Source: a bacterium
GTDB lineage: Bacteria; Pseudomonadota; Alphaproteobacteria; Acetobacterales; Acetobacteraceae
Assembly: GCA_026224825.1 (NCBI GenBank)
Contig: JAMFRO010000092.1
Location: 26,880-90,879 of the forward strand
DNA length: 64,000 bases
Direction: 5' to 3'
Positions 1 through 9,387 of the stretch are shown one piece after another (the stretch's first letter is position 1; every line of letters starts with the position of its first letter). The notes beneath the pieces are model-generated. The model ran no database searches and had not been told where the DNA came from. It saw only the letters and a program-made list of their open reading frames with translations. The position numbers and the translations under genes were made by a program.

Positions 1-927
1 GTCTTCTTGAGCCGCGCTAACGATCGCACTGAATGTGCCATCACCCGGCACCGGCGCCTCGTTAAGCGGCTCGCCAAACCACCGGTCGAGTATCTCCGTT
101 GACACATTATGCCGCCCACCGTGGTGAGGAACCTGGAACCTGTGCACGCCTCCTGGCAAAGACAAACCGACGGACGGGGCATAGTCCGCTGCTTCAGCAA
201 GACCATCTCGTCCTGCGTCTGCGGTCAGCACAATCGCCTTGCCACAGATCCGGGCAAACTGGATTACGCTCATCTCGTTTTCGTTGCTGGTTCCGCTGGA
301 CGGGAATGTTTCTTCTCCCCACAAAGCTTTGATAAAAGTTGCGGCTTTTCTTGCCGCCGTGAGAAGCACAGTTTCCGCCTTAACGAAAAAGCTATCTTCC
401 GTGACATGATCCGGGGTTTTGGCGGACGTAACAACCATATCGAGATACCTGGGCAACGACGGCGCAAGTACTGTGAACGCCCCGATTTTTGCCCCCTGCA
501 GAGGGGCGCGGATAGGTATTCCGTTCTTCTTCGCGAGATCTTCCAGTTCAGCAATGTAGGGATATGCTTCCTGGAGCCGTTTCTTTAGGTTCTCGGGGTT
601 GGTGTACCGCTCAAAGCGGTCAATAATGGTCTCAACGTAATTCCACGGAATAAGCATCCAGAGGCAACCGACCGTAAAATTCTCGATGACCGCTTGAAGT
701 CCTGCGGCATGATCTTGATCGGGATGCGTGAGGACGACGTGATCGATATAAGACGGATCATCGTAGTATTCGTTGATATGTTGCACCATATCCTCGCCAG
801 TCGTCCTATAGCCGCCATCGACGACATGTATATACGTGGCGCCCCCAATTTCGTACCGGACACCGATGGCGTCGCCGCTTTTCTTGGTCTTAACTTCCAA
901 AAAGTCGATCTCAAAATAATCAGACAT
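1..927 (-). CDS. ComEC-type metallo-beta-lactamase-fold protein (3' end beyond window)
   Basis: The reverse strand is open from an ATG at 927 to the left edge (309 codons, no stop), so the ORF track missed it. The product begins MSDYFEIDFLEV and carries THPDQDHAAG, the metal-binding signature of ComEC/Rec2-like MBL hydrolases (HPDxDHxxG rather than HxHxDH). A second histidine pair lies in a VPHHGG segment near residue 275. An AAGGAG-like site precedes the ATG. It is divergent from the ATPase-TPR gene, suggesting a functional pair. MBL proteins beside P-loop/TPR proteins are seen in defence-type loci, but the substrate (nucleotide, nucleic acid or other) is unknown. The C-terminus lies outside the window. 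Confidence 0.85.
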   Translation of the reverse strand, partial: MSDYFEIDFLEVKTKKSGDAIGVRYEIGGATYIHVVDGGYRTTGEDMVQHINEYYDDPSYIDHVVLTHPDQDHAAGLQAVIENFTVGCLWMLIPWNYVETIIDRFERYTNPENLKKRLQEAYPYIAELEDLAKKNGIPIRAPLQGAKIGAFTVLAPSLPRYLDMVVTSAKTPDHVTEDSFFVKAETVLLTAARKAATFIKALWGEETFPSSGTSNENEMSVIQFARICGKAIVLTADAGRDGLAEAADYAPSVGLSLPGGVHRFQVPHHGGRHNVSTEILDRWFGEPLNEAPVPGDGTFSAIVSAAQED

Positions 928-1016
928 AAGAGCTCCTTGTCCCGTGCGGGGTGTCCGCCCAGTCATTGTGGGTGCCCCAAGGCAGTATTCATTGACCTGG
1001 AAGCAGGTTCATGAGA

Positions 1017-1095
1017 TGATGCCAGCAAATTTGATGGCAGCAAAACTGATGGTTCATATATCACGTCCAAAAAATAATGCCAGCAAAAACGATGG
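1017..1095. repeat. three direct repeats in the divergent MBL/ATPase promoter region
   Basis: A 19-bp unit close to ATGSCAGCAAAAMYGATGG occurs at 1019-1037, 1034-1052 (overlapping the first by four bases) and 1077-1095. The last two copies start 43 bp apart, about four helical turns. The repeats lie between two divergent start codons, so they are best read as a protein-binding array controlling both genes. This is inferred from position; the binding protein is unknown. Confidence 0.55.
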
Positions 1096-1155
1096 TAAGA
1101 CAAAAGAAAATAAAATTGCGTTGATTTGCCCCATGTTCGTGAAAGGTTCTGCACG

Positions 1156-4100
1156 ATGACGGCGTCAGGTACAACTTCTGGTTATAAATTTAATCCAAGT
1201 TTTCAGACGGATTCCGAGGCAATTGAGGGCTTCGTAGTTCGCCAGGCCGAGTTCGAGGCGATTGTGGAGACATTGCGCGCGAATTCGCATGCCCCCCGGA
1301 ACCGCAACATCCTAATCACCGCTCCGCGAGGGGCGGGGAAGACTACGCTCGTCCGACGGATTTTGGCTGAAATTCGCACCATACCTGAGCTGGCGAATTC
1401 CTGGCATCCGGTGTTTTTAGGAGAAGAGAGCTATACAATCACGACACCAGGTGAGTTTTTCTTGGAGTGTTTGTTCCATCTTCAGGATCACTTGCAGGAC
1501 GATCGGTGGCGGCTGATCTACGAAGAAGTTGAGGCGCAGCGAGACGATGCAACGCTGATGTCAGCAGCGATAGTTGCTCTAAAGGAATTTGCGGCTGAAC
1601 AAGGAAAGCGGATGCTGCTTATTGTAGAGAACGTGCATATGTTAATGTGCGAGCAGATCGGCACAGGCATAGAGGTGTTGCGCCGCACGCTCAACGACGA
1701 CCCGGATTTTATGATGCTCGCCACCTCCGTGAAGGACCTGGCCGACGAAAACGACGAAGAGAATTATCTCGCATTTGTAAATGAGTACGAACTCCTTCAA
1801 CTCCGGCCGCTGAAACTATCAGAATGTCAAAAGTTATGGGAAGCTCTAACGCGGCAAGAAGTAAAACGAGAGAGAATTCGCCCATTGCAGATATTGACTG
1901 GTGGGAGTCCTCGTTTGCTTAGAATAATGGCTGAATTTGCCGTCGCGCCATCTCTTCATAACTTGATGGAAAATCTGAACCTCCTAATTGACCAAAATAC
2001 AGAATACTTCAAAAGCCAATTGGATAGCCTTCCGCCAATAGAAAGAAAAGTTTTCGCTGCTCTTTTGGACATCTGGGATCCATGCACGGCGAAGCAGGTT
2101 AGCGATAGCGCTCGCGTGAATGTCAATGTGGCTTCGGCTATGCTAGGGCGTTTAGCCGAGCGTGGCGCGGTCATTAAGCTTCCTGGGAAGGGGCGTGCCG
2201 TAACTTACCATGCGGCGGAACGCCTATTTAATATTTATTACCTAATGCGGAGGCGCAGCCACCCGTCCAGCCGTGTACGAGCATTGGTAGCGTTTATGAC
2301 GCAATATTATCGCGGAGACGAATTGATCGATACCACCGCGAAGTTAGTTGCTGAGGCGTGCTCGCTGGATCCTTTAAGCAGAGAAGAATATCATTCCACT
2401 TTCAGGGCGATCATTGCCCAATCGAGTCAGGAAGACCGGCAGAGAATTCTGGCTCAAACTCCGAGTGATTTTCTCTCTTCGATTAATGTTGGTTCTGAAT
2501 TGCAGATTGCCAATTCACACGATCCGTCAAACGTGGGCGAAGAAGCAATGTCTAAAAAACGGGGGAATCGAAAAGAGAAGACGAAATCCAGTGGGGCCGC
2601 CTCAACTCGCTCCGATAAAGGAATTTCGGCTCTGTTTAAAAGGGTCACAGCGGCTACCGATGCAGAGGATTACGGGGAAGCAGAAAGTTTATTGCGCGCT
2701 GCTATTGCAGATGATGGGTCAGATGGATTGCTCTGGCTCCAATTGACTTCAGTTCTAAATAGTGCGGGCAAGGGTGAGTTCGAGATTTTGGAGTCCGCGG
2801 AAAAAGCAGTTGAATTATTGCCGGACAATTCGGCCTCTCACGCGATTTACGGCGCTACATTATTCCGGTACAATAAGGATAATGCGCAAATAGAAAGTCA
2901 TTTGACGCAAGCGATTGAGCTGGATCCCACTAATGTTATGGCGTTATCGATCTACGGTGACGTGAAACACGTGTCACGGGATCTTGATGCTGCCCTCGAT
3001 TACTACCGTCGTGCTTGGGCTGAGGTGCCCGACAGTGAGTTTGCTCTTAGTGATGTCGTCTCGGTTCTCGGGCCGCATCTTGGCAAGTATGACGAGGCAG
3101 AGGAGTTGCTAAAGGAGGCGTTAAAAAGGCACCCCGAATGGCGTTTGGCCCGAAATGCACTGGTCGACAGTTTGGCTCGTCGGCATAGCTATTCGGAGGC
3201 GGAAAAAGCACTTCGAGATGGTATAAAGATAGACAAAAAATCGTCGAAGCGTTGGGCGGATCTTGGTCGTTTTCTTTTTTTCAAGCAACAACGATACGAT
3301 GATGCAAAAAGAGCGCTTGAACAGTCGCTGAAATTGGATCGTAAAGCCCCCAACGTTTGGATCACGTACGCGCGTGTATTAGAGCAAGTCGATAATTCAT
3401 TTGAGGAGGCGCTTAAGGCCGCCAATAGTGCAATTGAACTAGAGCCAGAATCGACCGAAGGCTGGCTCACATTGGGCAATATTTCCGGCAAAGGTGGAAA
3501 AGTATCGGAGGCCGAGGATGCGTTCCGAAGGGCAATTGCTCTAAACAGTGAGTCGGCGCGACTGTGGTATTATTTTGGTATGTTTCTAAAGAGGCAACCT
3601 GAAAGGATCGCAGAAGCGGAAGATGCATTTCGAAATGCGATGAAAGTCGAGGATGACTATCCGTGTACGGTACCGAATGAATTAGCGGCACTTTTAATCC
3701 ATCGCGGCGAAGACAAAGAAGCTGAACCGTATTTGACGCGGGCCATGGAGGTTAATAGCGAGTGCTCCTGCAGCCTAAATTTGTTGGGGGGCATCGCTGG
3801 TCGAGCGAGGGAAACTGCCAAAGCCAAAAATTATTTCGAGAAAGCCTTAGAGGTGGATCCGGACGGAATTGCCGCTATGACCGGGCTTGCCCAGCTCAGT
3901 TTGGAGAACGACGTAGATATTGGATTGGCCGAGTCATTAATAACCAAGGCCATGGGTATAAGGCCAAGAGACCCCCAGGTTCTATTGGCGCGAGCGTTTT
4001 TGAAGCGACATCAAAACGCAATGAATGAGTGTTTAGATGATCTGCGATCCGCACTCGACGAGGAAGCTGATTTTGTGGAAGCGAAGGTCGTGTTGGCGTC

Positions 4101-4419
4101 GGTTGAAGCTCAGCACGGTGACAGTGATAAGGCGCTGATTTATTTAACCGAACTAATGCGGAACCTGAAGTACAGGCGAGATCTTCTCCCGACGCTTGTG
4201 GAGACGTCCACAGCTTTGATGGTTCGCGGTTACGGCGCAGCCGTATTCCAGGCGATACAAGACACTGATACTGCCGAGTATCTGGAGCCTCTTTGTGTCG
4301 CTTTGCAACTGCTCCAGGGAGAAACGCCACTTGTTGCTAAAGAGGTAGAAGAAGTCGCCAATGACATCTTACGGCAAGTTCGTAGCAGAGGCGGCAGTGA
4401 GATGATCGATGAAGATTAA
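1156..4419 (+). CDS. P-loop ATPase with winged helix and C-terminal TPR array
   Basis: A 1,087-residue protein if started at the ATG at 1156 (GAAAGG upstream; the track start at 1126 has no such site). Residues 56-64 hold Walker A (APRGAGKTT). A hydrophobic strand ending IVENVH stands where Walker B is expected. A winged-helix segment of the kind that follows the ATPase core in STAND/AAA regulators lies around residues 300-365. After a lysine-rich linker, the rest (about 485 onward) is roughly a dozen TPR units with recurring AEDAFRRAI-like helices. The architecture suggests a signal-sensing switch ATPase: TPRs bind a ligand and the partner acts. The divergent MBL gene is the obvious partner. 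Base composition is clearly lower in GC than the trb genes, which points to transfer. The function is not established. Confidence 0.8.
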   Translation: MTASGTTSGYKFNPSFQTDSEAIEGFVVRQAEFEAIVETLRANSHAPRNRNILITAPRGAGKTTLVRRILAEIRTIPELANSWHPVFLGEESYTITTPGEFFLECLFHLQDHLQDDRWRLIYEEVEAQRDDATLMSAAIVALKEFAAEQGKRMLLIVENVHMLMCEQIGTGIEVLRRTLNDDPDFMMLATSVKDLADENDEENYLAFVNEYELLQLRPLKLSECQKLWEALTRQEVKRERIRPLQILTGGSPRLLRIMAEFAVAPSLHNLMENLNLLIDQNTEYFKSQLDSLPPIERKVFAALLDIWDPCTAKQVSDSARVNVNVASAMLGRLAERGAVIKLPGKGRAVTYHAAERLFNIYYLMRRRSHPSSRVRALVAFMTQYYRGDELIDTTAKLVAEACSLDPLSREEYHSTFRAIIAQSSQEDRQRILAQTPSDFLSSINVGSELQIANSHDPSNVGEEAMSKKRGNRKEKTKSSGAASTRSDKGISALFKRVTAATDAEDYGEAESLLRAAIADDGSDGLLWLQLTSVLNSAGKGEFEILESAEKAVELLPDNSASHAIYGATLFRYNKDNAQIESHLTQAIELDPTNVMALSIYGDVKHVSRDLDAALDYYRRAWAEVPDSEFALSDVVSVLGPHLGKYDEAEELLKEALKRHPEWRLARNALVDSLARRHSYSEAEKALRDGIKIDKKSSKRWADLGRFLFFKQQRYDDAKRALEQSLKLDRKAPNVWITYARVLEQVDNSFEEALKAANSAIELEPESTEGWLTLGNISGKGGKVSEAEDAFRRAIALNSESARLWYYFGMFLKRQPERIAEAEDAFRNAMKVEDDYPCTVPNELAALLIHRGEDKEAEPYLTRAMEVNSECSCSLNLLGGIAGRARETAKAKNYFEKALEVDPDGIAAMTGLAQLSLENDVDIGLAESLITKAMGIRPRDPQVLLARAFLKRHQNAMNECLDDLRSALDEEADFVEAKVVLASVEAQHGDSDKALIYLTELMRNLKYRRDLLPTLVETSTALMVRGYGAAVFQAIQDTDTAEYLEPLCVALQLLQGETPLVAKEVEEVANDILRQVRSRGGSEMIDED

Positions 4420-4838
4420 CGCCGAAACGCATGCCGCTCTGCAACGGTGGCGAGGCTGCGACACCCTGACGCATGGTGCTTTATGCGGATCGGGGCCCAG
4501 TTCTGCTGTATTGTCTTGTCTACGCCGAAGCCGGCTGAAGGCGTGCTCTCGCGCAGCGGCGTCCGTACAAGCGCCGGAAAGTGAGGAGCGTGCGTGGGCG
4601 GATTTGTCTCCCGGTCATCATCCTGACTGGAGCCTAGGCTAGCGTGCCTTTTGGATGATCTCCTGCGGCCGCTGCCAGGATCAATTCCCGGACTATGACG
4701 CCTTTGTAGGGGGCTGGTCCGCCTATGCCATCAACCCCGCAAGGGGGTTCCCCACGCTGCGCTCGGTGACGGCGGCGTCCCGCCTCCTTCTTTGGCGTCA
4801 CCGGGGAATGATCCCCGAGCAACCGAAGGAGACAGACC
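4420..4838. other. intergenic stretch without a recognisable gene
   Basis: No ORF here resembles a known protein. The 77-residue frame at 4409-4642 overlaps the ATPase end and has no family features. GC rises sharply relative to the upstream gene, so the boundary between the low-GC cargo and the conjugative-element backbone probably lies near 4420. A small hairpin (CGGGGAATGATCCCCG, 4802-4817) sits just before the ribosome-binding site of the DUF736 pseudogene. Confidence 0.5.
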
Positions 4839-5162
4839 ATGGCGACCATTGCTACCCTGACCCAGAAGGCCGACGGCACGTTCGAAGGCCAGCTCTCACC
4901 ACCCTCAACGTCACCGCCCCGATCGCGCTGGTGAAGAATGGCCGCAAGACGAAGCACAACGAGCCCGACTACCGGATCGTCAGCCGTAAGAACGGTTTCG
5001 GAACTCGGCGGGGGCTGGAACCGCATCTCGAAGGCCAGCAACGAGGAATACATCTACGTTTCCCTCTCCGCCCCGGAATTCGGCACTATATACGGCAACG
5101 TTGCTCCGGCTCCCGGCGACGATCCGACCAAGAAGGTCATCATCTGGAACCCGGCGAGCTGA
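4839..5162 (+). pseudogene. DUF736 gene broken by two frameshifts
   Basis: The ATG at 4839, preceded by GAAGGAGA, starts MATIATLTQKADGTFEGQL, the usual N-terminus of DUF736 proteins of alphaproteobacterial conjugative elements. The frame is lost after about 19 codons. It continues in a second frame (TLNVTAPIALVKNGRK to VSRKNGF) and then a third (ELGGGWNRISKAS to VIIWNPAS). Two small indels, one apparently an extra G near TTCGGAACTC, therefore disrupt a protein of about 105 residues. DUF736 genes usually sit at the edge of ICE backbones, and the family's function is unknown. Sequencing error cannot be excluded from one sequence. Confidence 0.8.
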
Positions 5163-5169
5163 CCATCTG

Positions 5170-5204
5170 AACCGGCCTCGCCCCGCGAGGCCGGTTCTTT
5201 TCGT
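5170..5204 (+). terminator. rho-independent terminator after DUF736
   Basis: An 11-bp perfect stem (AACCGGCCTCG with CGAGGCCGGTT) with a short loop is followed by CTTTTCG. It starts eight bases after the DUF736 stop and would also separate it from the convergent PIN remnant. Confidence 0.75.
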
Positions 5205-5212
5205 GCATTCGA

Positions 5213-5527
5213 TTATTCGCCATCAATCTGGCGGTAGCACGAGAAGGGGTCACGTACGGCCACGCCGAGCGGCTTAAAATGCCGGAGATTGCGTGACAGG
5301 GTTGTCAGGCCATGGCGTCGAGCTGTTGCCGCGATCATCACGTCGGCGAAGCCTGGTGCAAGGCTTTTTTCACGCGGGAGGTCCGATAGTGTGGCGGCGA
5401 TTCGTGCCGTCTCCAAATCGAAGGGAAGGATAGCGATGTCACAATGCAGTAGCATTTCCAGATCCCGCGGTTGCTGGGTTAACATTTTTTGGATACTCTC
5501 GGAGTTGTTCGTTATATTCAAAGACAT
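5213..5527 (-). pseudogene. truncated PIN-domain (VapC-type) toxin, C-terminal part only
   Basis: The reverse-strand frame encodes FADVMIAATARRHGLTTLSRNLRHF, the conserved C-terminal half of VapC-like PIN ribonucleases, including the acidic residue of the ADVMIAATA helix. The N-terminal half with the first catalytic aspartate (normally LLDTNVL-like) is absent, and upstream sequence in any frame does not restore it. No VapB antitoxin gene is visible. It is probably a remnant of a toxin-antitoxin cargo that once sat in the slot upstream of traG. Residual activity is unlikely because the active site is incomplete. Confidence 0.7.
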
Positions 5528-5869
5528 GTTTAATTAGGAATAAATTATCAATCTCTGAACGAATCGATACAAAAAACTGTTTCGGACATATCTTAAGAAA
5601 ATCGCAACCCACTGAAGGTCGCGAGGGCAAGAAAAATTTGCAAAGTCTTGATTGCGTAGGTGCCGCGCCGAAAGCCGCGCCAACATGACGATAGCGCTAC
5701 TTCCCACTTTTTCAAATCGTACGTGCTCAACCTGCGTCTTTTTCAAGTTTCGGAAAAAGAAGCGTAACGCGTGTTATTTCGGCGTATATAAAGTAGATTT
5801 CTCCGTTCGCCATTTTGTACGATTCTTGTCTCCTAGTTCGAGCGGAGTTTGGTCCGGCGGAGATGCAAA
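5528..5869 (+). promoter_or_regulatory. traG upstream region with a leader segment duplicated at 16307
   Basis: About 340 bp without a convincing gene. The last ~95 bp (from about 5774) contain ATAAAGT, GCCATTTTG and TTGTCTCCTAG in the same order and spacing as the segment before the traG remnant at 16307-16413. This conserved leader probably contains the traG/trb promoter; no strong -35/-10 pair was recognised. A GGAG precedes the chosen traG start. The rest of the stretch holds only the missing upstream part of the PIN gene and nothing recognisable. Confidence 0.5.
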
Positions 5870-7915
5870 ATGACCCCCACGAAGCTGCTCATGGGCCAAA
5901 TTCTACTGGTGTTCGCCATTGTCATCGCTGGTTCCTGTTTTGCGACAGAGTGGTGCGCCTCCCAGCTTGGGTTCCAGTCCCGCTTGGGTATCCCATGGTT
6001 TTCGATTGCGGGCACGCCATTCTATCCGCCATGGCGGCTGTTCGAATGGTGGTATTCCTATGACGCCTATGCGCCGGTGCTGTTCAACGAGGCGGGCGGA
6101 ATCGCGGCATCAAGCGGAATCGCTGGCTGCGCGGTTGCGGTCATCGGCTCTTTATGGAGAGCTCGGCAGAACCGTCTAGTAACTACTTACGGCTCCTCAC
6201 GCTGGGCGACAAAATTGGAAGTCGAGGCTGCTGGTTTATGTCGGCCCGCCGGTGTTTTCTTGGGCCGATTGGGCCATCAGTATCTACGTCATGACGGACC
6301 AGAACATGTCTTGGCCTTTGCGCCGACCCGTTCTGGCAAAGGCGTAGGCCTGGTTGTCCCGACGCTGTTGGCCTGGACGGGCAGCGCAGTTATCCACGAC
6401 ATTAAGGGCGAGAATTGGCAGCTAACCGCCGGTTGGCGGGCAAAGTTCTCGCACTGTCTGCTCTTCAATCCAACCGATCCGCGGTCCGCGCGCTATAACC
6501 CGCTACTAGAAGTGCGCAAGGGCGCGGACGAGGTCCGTGACGTCCAGAATATTGCCGATATTCTGGTTGATCCGGAAGGGGCGCTTGAGCGCCGGTCACA
6601 TTGGGAGAAGACCAGCCACAGTCTGCTCGTTGGCGCGATCCTGCACGTCCTATACGCAGAAGAAGAGAAAACGCTCGCCCATGTCGCGACCTTTCTTTCC
6701 GACCCACAGCGGAGTTTTGCGCAGACGCTGCGCCGCATGATGGACACAAACCACCTTGGCACGCCGGAGCGCCCCTGTGTTCATCCTGTCGTCGCCAGTG
6801 CCGCCCGCGAGGTACTGAACAAATCCGAAAACGAACGCTCGGGCGTACTCAGCACCGCGATGTCATTCTTGGGGCTATACCGTGATCCCACGGTGGCAGC
6901 GGCAACATCCGCCTGTGACTGGCGTATTAGCGATCTGGTCGATACCGAGCGCCCGATCTCGCTTTATCTGGTCATCCCGCCCTCCGACATTTCGCGCACG
7001 AAGCCGCTAGTGCGTCTGGTGCTAAACCAAATCGGTCGCCGCCTGACCGAACGCCTCGAAGGCGACCCCGCCAAGAGCAGCAAGCATCAACTCCTGATGA
7101 TGCTTGACGAATTTCCGGCATTAGGGCGCCTCGACTTCTTCGAGACGGCGCTTGCCTTCATGGCTGGCTACGGCATCCGTGCTTATCTCATTGCCCAGTC
7201 CCTGAATCAGATTTCAAAAGCCTATGGCGAAAACAATGCGATTCTCGACAATTGTCACGTCCGCGTCGCCTTTTCTTCGAATGACGAACGCACGGCCAAA
7301 CGGATTTCTGACGCGCTGGGCACCGCGACCGAATTCAGGGCGATGCGCAACTACGCCGGCCACCGGCTGGCGCCCTGGCTGTCGCACGTAATGGTTTCGC
7401 GCCAGGAGACTGCCCGCCCGCTATTGACGCCAGGCGAGGTGATGCAACTGCCACCCACCGACGAACTGGTGCTCATCTCCGGCCTATCACCGATCCACGC
7501 CAAAAAAATTCGCTACTATGAAGACTCCAATTTCTCGACGCGTTTATTTCCAGCACCGGTGTTGGCGGAGGGCGTCTATCGCGACTGCCCTGCACCGCGC
7601 CCCGATGAGTGGGGCGGGCAGGTGCGGGGTCCCCATATGCGCCTGACCGCGGCAGTCGACGAGGAGGCGGGCGTTTCAGAAGAGGAAGGCGGTCTGCAGC
7701 AACAGCGCCATCCCGGCCTGCCCGAAGAGGATGTCGCCAGGCAGAACGCAGCCGAACATGTCACCGACCTCGGCATTGATGATGACGTAGATGCCGCAGT
7801 CGATGCGCAGGTGATGAAGCGAGCCCCCGGCCTCGGTGCAATCGGGCGTGCCCATGCCATCAACGAGGCAGACCCGCATCGGAATGCCGATCGCGATCTC
7901 TTGCCGGATTTCTGA
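5870..7915 (+). CDS. traG: conjugal transfer coupling protein TraG (VirD4 family)
   Basis: A 681-residue inner-membrane ATPase that brings the relaxase-DNA complex to the type IV secretion channel. The ATG at 5870 is chosen because MTPTKLLMGQ is the usual TraG N-terminus and a GGAG lies just upstream. An N-terminal membrane segment (VFAIVIAGSCF) and a second hydrophobic region are followed by Walker A (APTRSGKGVG, near residue 154) and Walker B (LLMMLDEFPALG). The C-terminal tail includes the common QQQRHPGLPEE segment. It heads the traG-copG-trbB...I transfer operon. The cognate relaxase is not in the window. Confidence 0.95.
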   Translation: MTPTKLLMGQILLVFAIVIAGSCFATEWCASQLGFQSRLGIPWFSIAGTPFYPPWRLFEWWYSYDAYAPVLFNEAGGIAASSGIAGCAVAVIGSLWRARQNRLVTTYGSSRWATKLEVEAAGLCRPAGVFLGRLGHQYLRHDGPEHVLAFAPTRSGKGVGLVVPTLLAWTGSAVIHDIKGENWQLTAGWRAKFSHCLLFNPTDPRSARYNPLLEVRKGADEVRDVQNIADILVDPEGALERRSHWEKTSHSLLVGAILHVLYAEEEKTLAHVATFLSDPQRSFAQTLRRMMDTNHLGTPERPCVHPVVASAAREVLNKSENERSGVLSTAMSFLGLYRDPTVAAATSACDWRISDLVDTERPISLYLVIPPSDISRTKPLVRLVLNQIGRRLTERLEGDPAKSSKHQLLMMLDEFPALGRLDFFETALAFMAGYGIRAYLIAQSLNQISKAYGENNAILDNCHVRVAFSSNDERTAKRISDALGTATEFRAMRNYAGHRLAPWLSHVMVSRQETARPLLTPGEVMQLPPTDELVLISGLSPIHAKKIRYYEDSNFSTRLFPAPVLAEGVYRDCPAPRPDEWGGQVRGPHMRLTAAVDEEAGVSEEEGGLQQQRHPGLPEEDVARQNAAEHVTDLGIDDDVDAAVDAQVMKRAPGLGAIGRAHAINEADPHRNADRDLLPDF

Positions 7916-7926
7916 GGGAGCATGCC

Positions 7927-8370
7927 ATGACAAAGCAAACCAGATGCCGGAACCAGCTCTATCTCGCGGAAGACATCAGCGCGAAGTTGGAGCAACTGGC
8001 AGCCAAACCCGGCGCATCCAAATCGGCAATCCTCTCTGATGCCGTAAAAGCCTGGCTGGCCCGGCGCGGCACCCAGGAACTCGACGATCGCTTCGGCCTC
8101 CGGTTGGACCGGATCACCACGCAGCTTGGCCGCGTCGAGCGCGACCAGCAAATCGTGATGGAAAGCCTTGCCCTCTTTGTCCGCTATTACCTCACCACCA
8201 ACGCACCGCTTCCGGAGCCGGACCAGGCTGCTCGCGCGGTCGGCCGGGATCGCTTCCAGGCATTCATCGATCAGGTCGGGCGCCAGATCGCCGGCGGTGG
8301 CCGCACACTCGGGCGAGCCGACGTTCCGGACGTTCGCCCCAATGCTGCCGGTGCTGGAGCAAGATCATGA
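7927..8370 (+). CDS. CopG-type ribbon-helix-helix protein of the trb cluster
   Basis: A 147-residue protein, 11 bp downstream of traG and overlapping the trbB start by four bases (ATGA). The N-terminus (RNQLYLAEDISAKLEQLA...SKSAILSDAVKAWLARRG) is a ribbon-helix-helix fold of CopG type, and the remainder is a predicted helical extension. The gene occupies the usual place between traG and trbB in alphaproteobacterial elements. It may regulate the operon or assist transfer; its exact target is unknown. Confidence 0.85.
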   Translation: MTKQTRCRNQLYLAEDISAKLEQLAAKPGASKSAILSDAVKAWLARRGTQELDDRFGLRLDRITTQLGRVERDQQIVMESLALFVRYYLTTNAPLPEPDQAARAVGRDRFQAFIDQVGRQIAGGGRTLGRADVPDVRPNAAGAGARS

Positions 8371-9359
8371 GCAGCCAGTCCCATCCTGAAGCGCAAGGCC
8401 GGCGCCGCACGATGCTTCGCACTGCCATGGGGCCGGATATTGCAGCGGCTTTGGCTGATCCCACGATCATAGAAGTCATGGTGAATCCCGACGGCGGCCT
8501 ACGCTTAGACCGCCTCGGCGAAGGACGAATCAATACAACTATAAAATTCGGCGCCGCCGAGGTCGAGCGGATTATCCGCCTCGTTGCCTCGCATGTCCGG
8601 ATCGAGGTCCACGCGGGCAATCCTATCGTCAGCGCCGAATTGCCGCCCCGCGATGAAGGTGTCGCAGGGGAACGCTTCGAGGGCATTTTACCACCGGTGT
8701 CTTTGGCACCATGCTTTACGATCCGTAAGCCCGGAGCACGGGTCTATACGCTCAGCGATTACGTCGCCGACCGCATCATGCTGCCGGATCAGGCGCGCAT
8801 TTTGAGCCAAGCGGTCCTTGATCGCCGCAACCTGCTGATCGTAGGTGGGACCAGCTCTGGCAAGACCACGCTTGCCAACGCCCTGCTTGCCGAAATGGCG
8901 GAGCTTGATGAGCGAGTCATACTGCTGGAAGACACGCGCGAACTACAATGTACCGCGCCCGATTGTGTGGCGCTGCGCACCAAGCCCGGCGTCGTATCGC
9001 TCGCCGATCTGGTGCGCTCGACACTGCGCTTCCGACCGGACCGCATCATCGTCGGCGAAGTCCGTGGGGCCGAAGCTCTCGACATGCTGAAGGCGTGGAA
9101 CACCGGCCACCCCGGCGGAATCGCCACCGTGCACGCCAATTCCGGCCGGGCCGCGCTGTATCGGCTGGAACAGCTGATCCAGGAAGCCGTGGTCACGGTG
9201 CCGCGCCGGCTGATTGCCGAGGCAATCGACATCATTGTCTTCATCCAAGGCCGCGGCGTTGCCCGGCGCATCGACAGCATCAGCGAAGTCACCGGCCTCA
9301 ATGCCGATGGCGATTACGCCGTCACCGATCTCAATCCCCACCGACTCCACACCCCCTAG
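8367..9359 (+). CDS. trbB: conjugal transfer ATPase TrbB (VirB11 family)
   Basis: A 330-residue hexameric traffic ATPase of the type IV secretion system, acting at the cytoplasmic face to power pilus assembly and substrate transfer. Walker A is GGTSSGKTT (residues 160-168), and the ILLEDTREL and HPGGIATVHANS segments match the Asp-box and His-box of the VirB11/PulE family. The length is normal. It is translationally coupled to the copG-like gene by a four-base overlap. Confidence 0.95.
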   Translation: MSSQSHPEAQGRRRTMLRTAMGPDIAAALADPTIIEVMVNPDGGLRLDRLGEGRINTTIKFGAAEVERIIRLVASHVRIEVHAGNPIVSAELPPRDEGVAGERFEGILPPVSLAPCFTIRKPGARVYTLSDYVADRIMLPDQARILSQAVLDRRNLLIVGGTSSGKTTLANALLAEMAELDERVILLEDTRELQCTAPDCVALRTKPGVVSLADLVRSTLRFRPDRIIVGEVRGAEALDMLKAWNTGHPGGIATVHANSGRAALYRLEQLIQEAVVTVPRRLIAEAIDIIVFIQGRGVARRIDSISEVTGLNADGDYAVTDLNPHRLHTP

Positions 9360-9387
9360 AATCTCTGACCATCAGAAAGGACACGCC

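Noticed and set aside
270-914. ORFs 270..554 and 585..914 on the minus strand
   Set aside because: They are in a different frame from the continuous MBL-fold reading frame (1-927), which has clear family motifs and runs off the window edge.
4409-4642. 77-residue ORF after the ATPase gene
   Set aside because: Overlaps the ATPase stop, has no ribosome-binding site or family features, and its composition is typical of chance.
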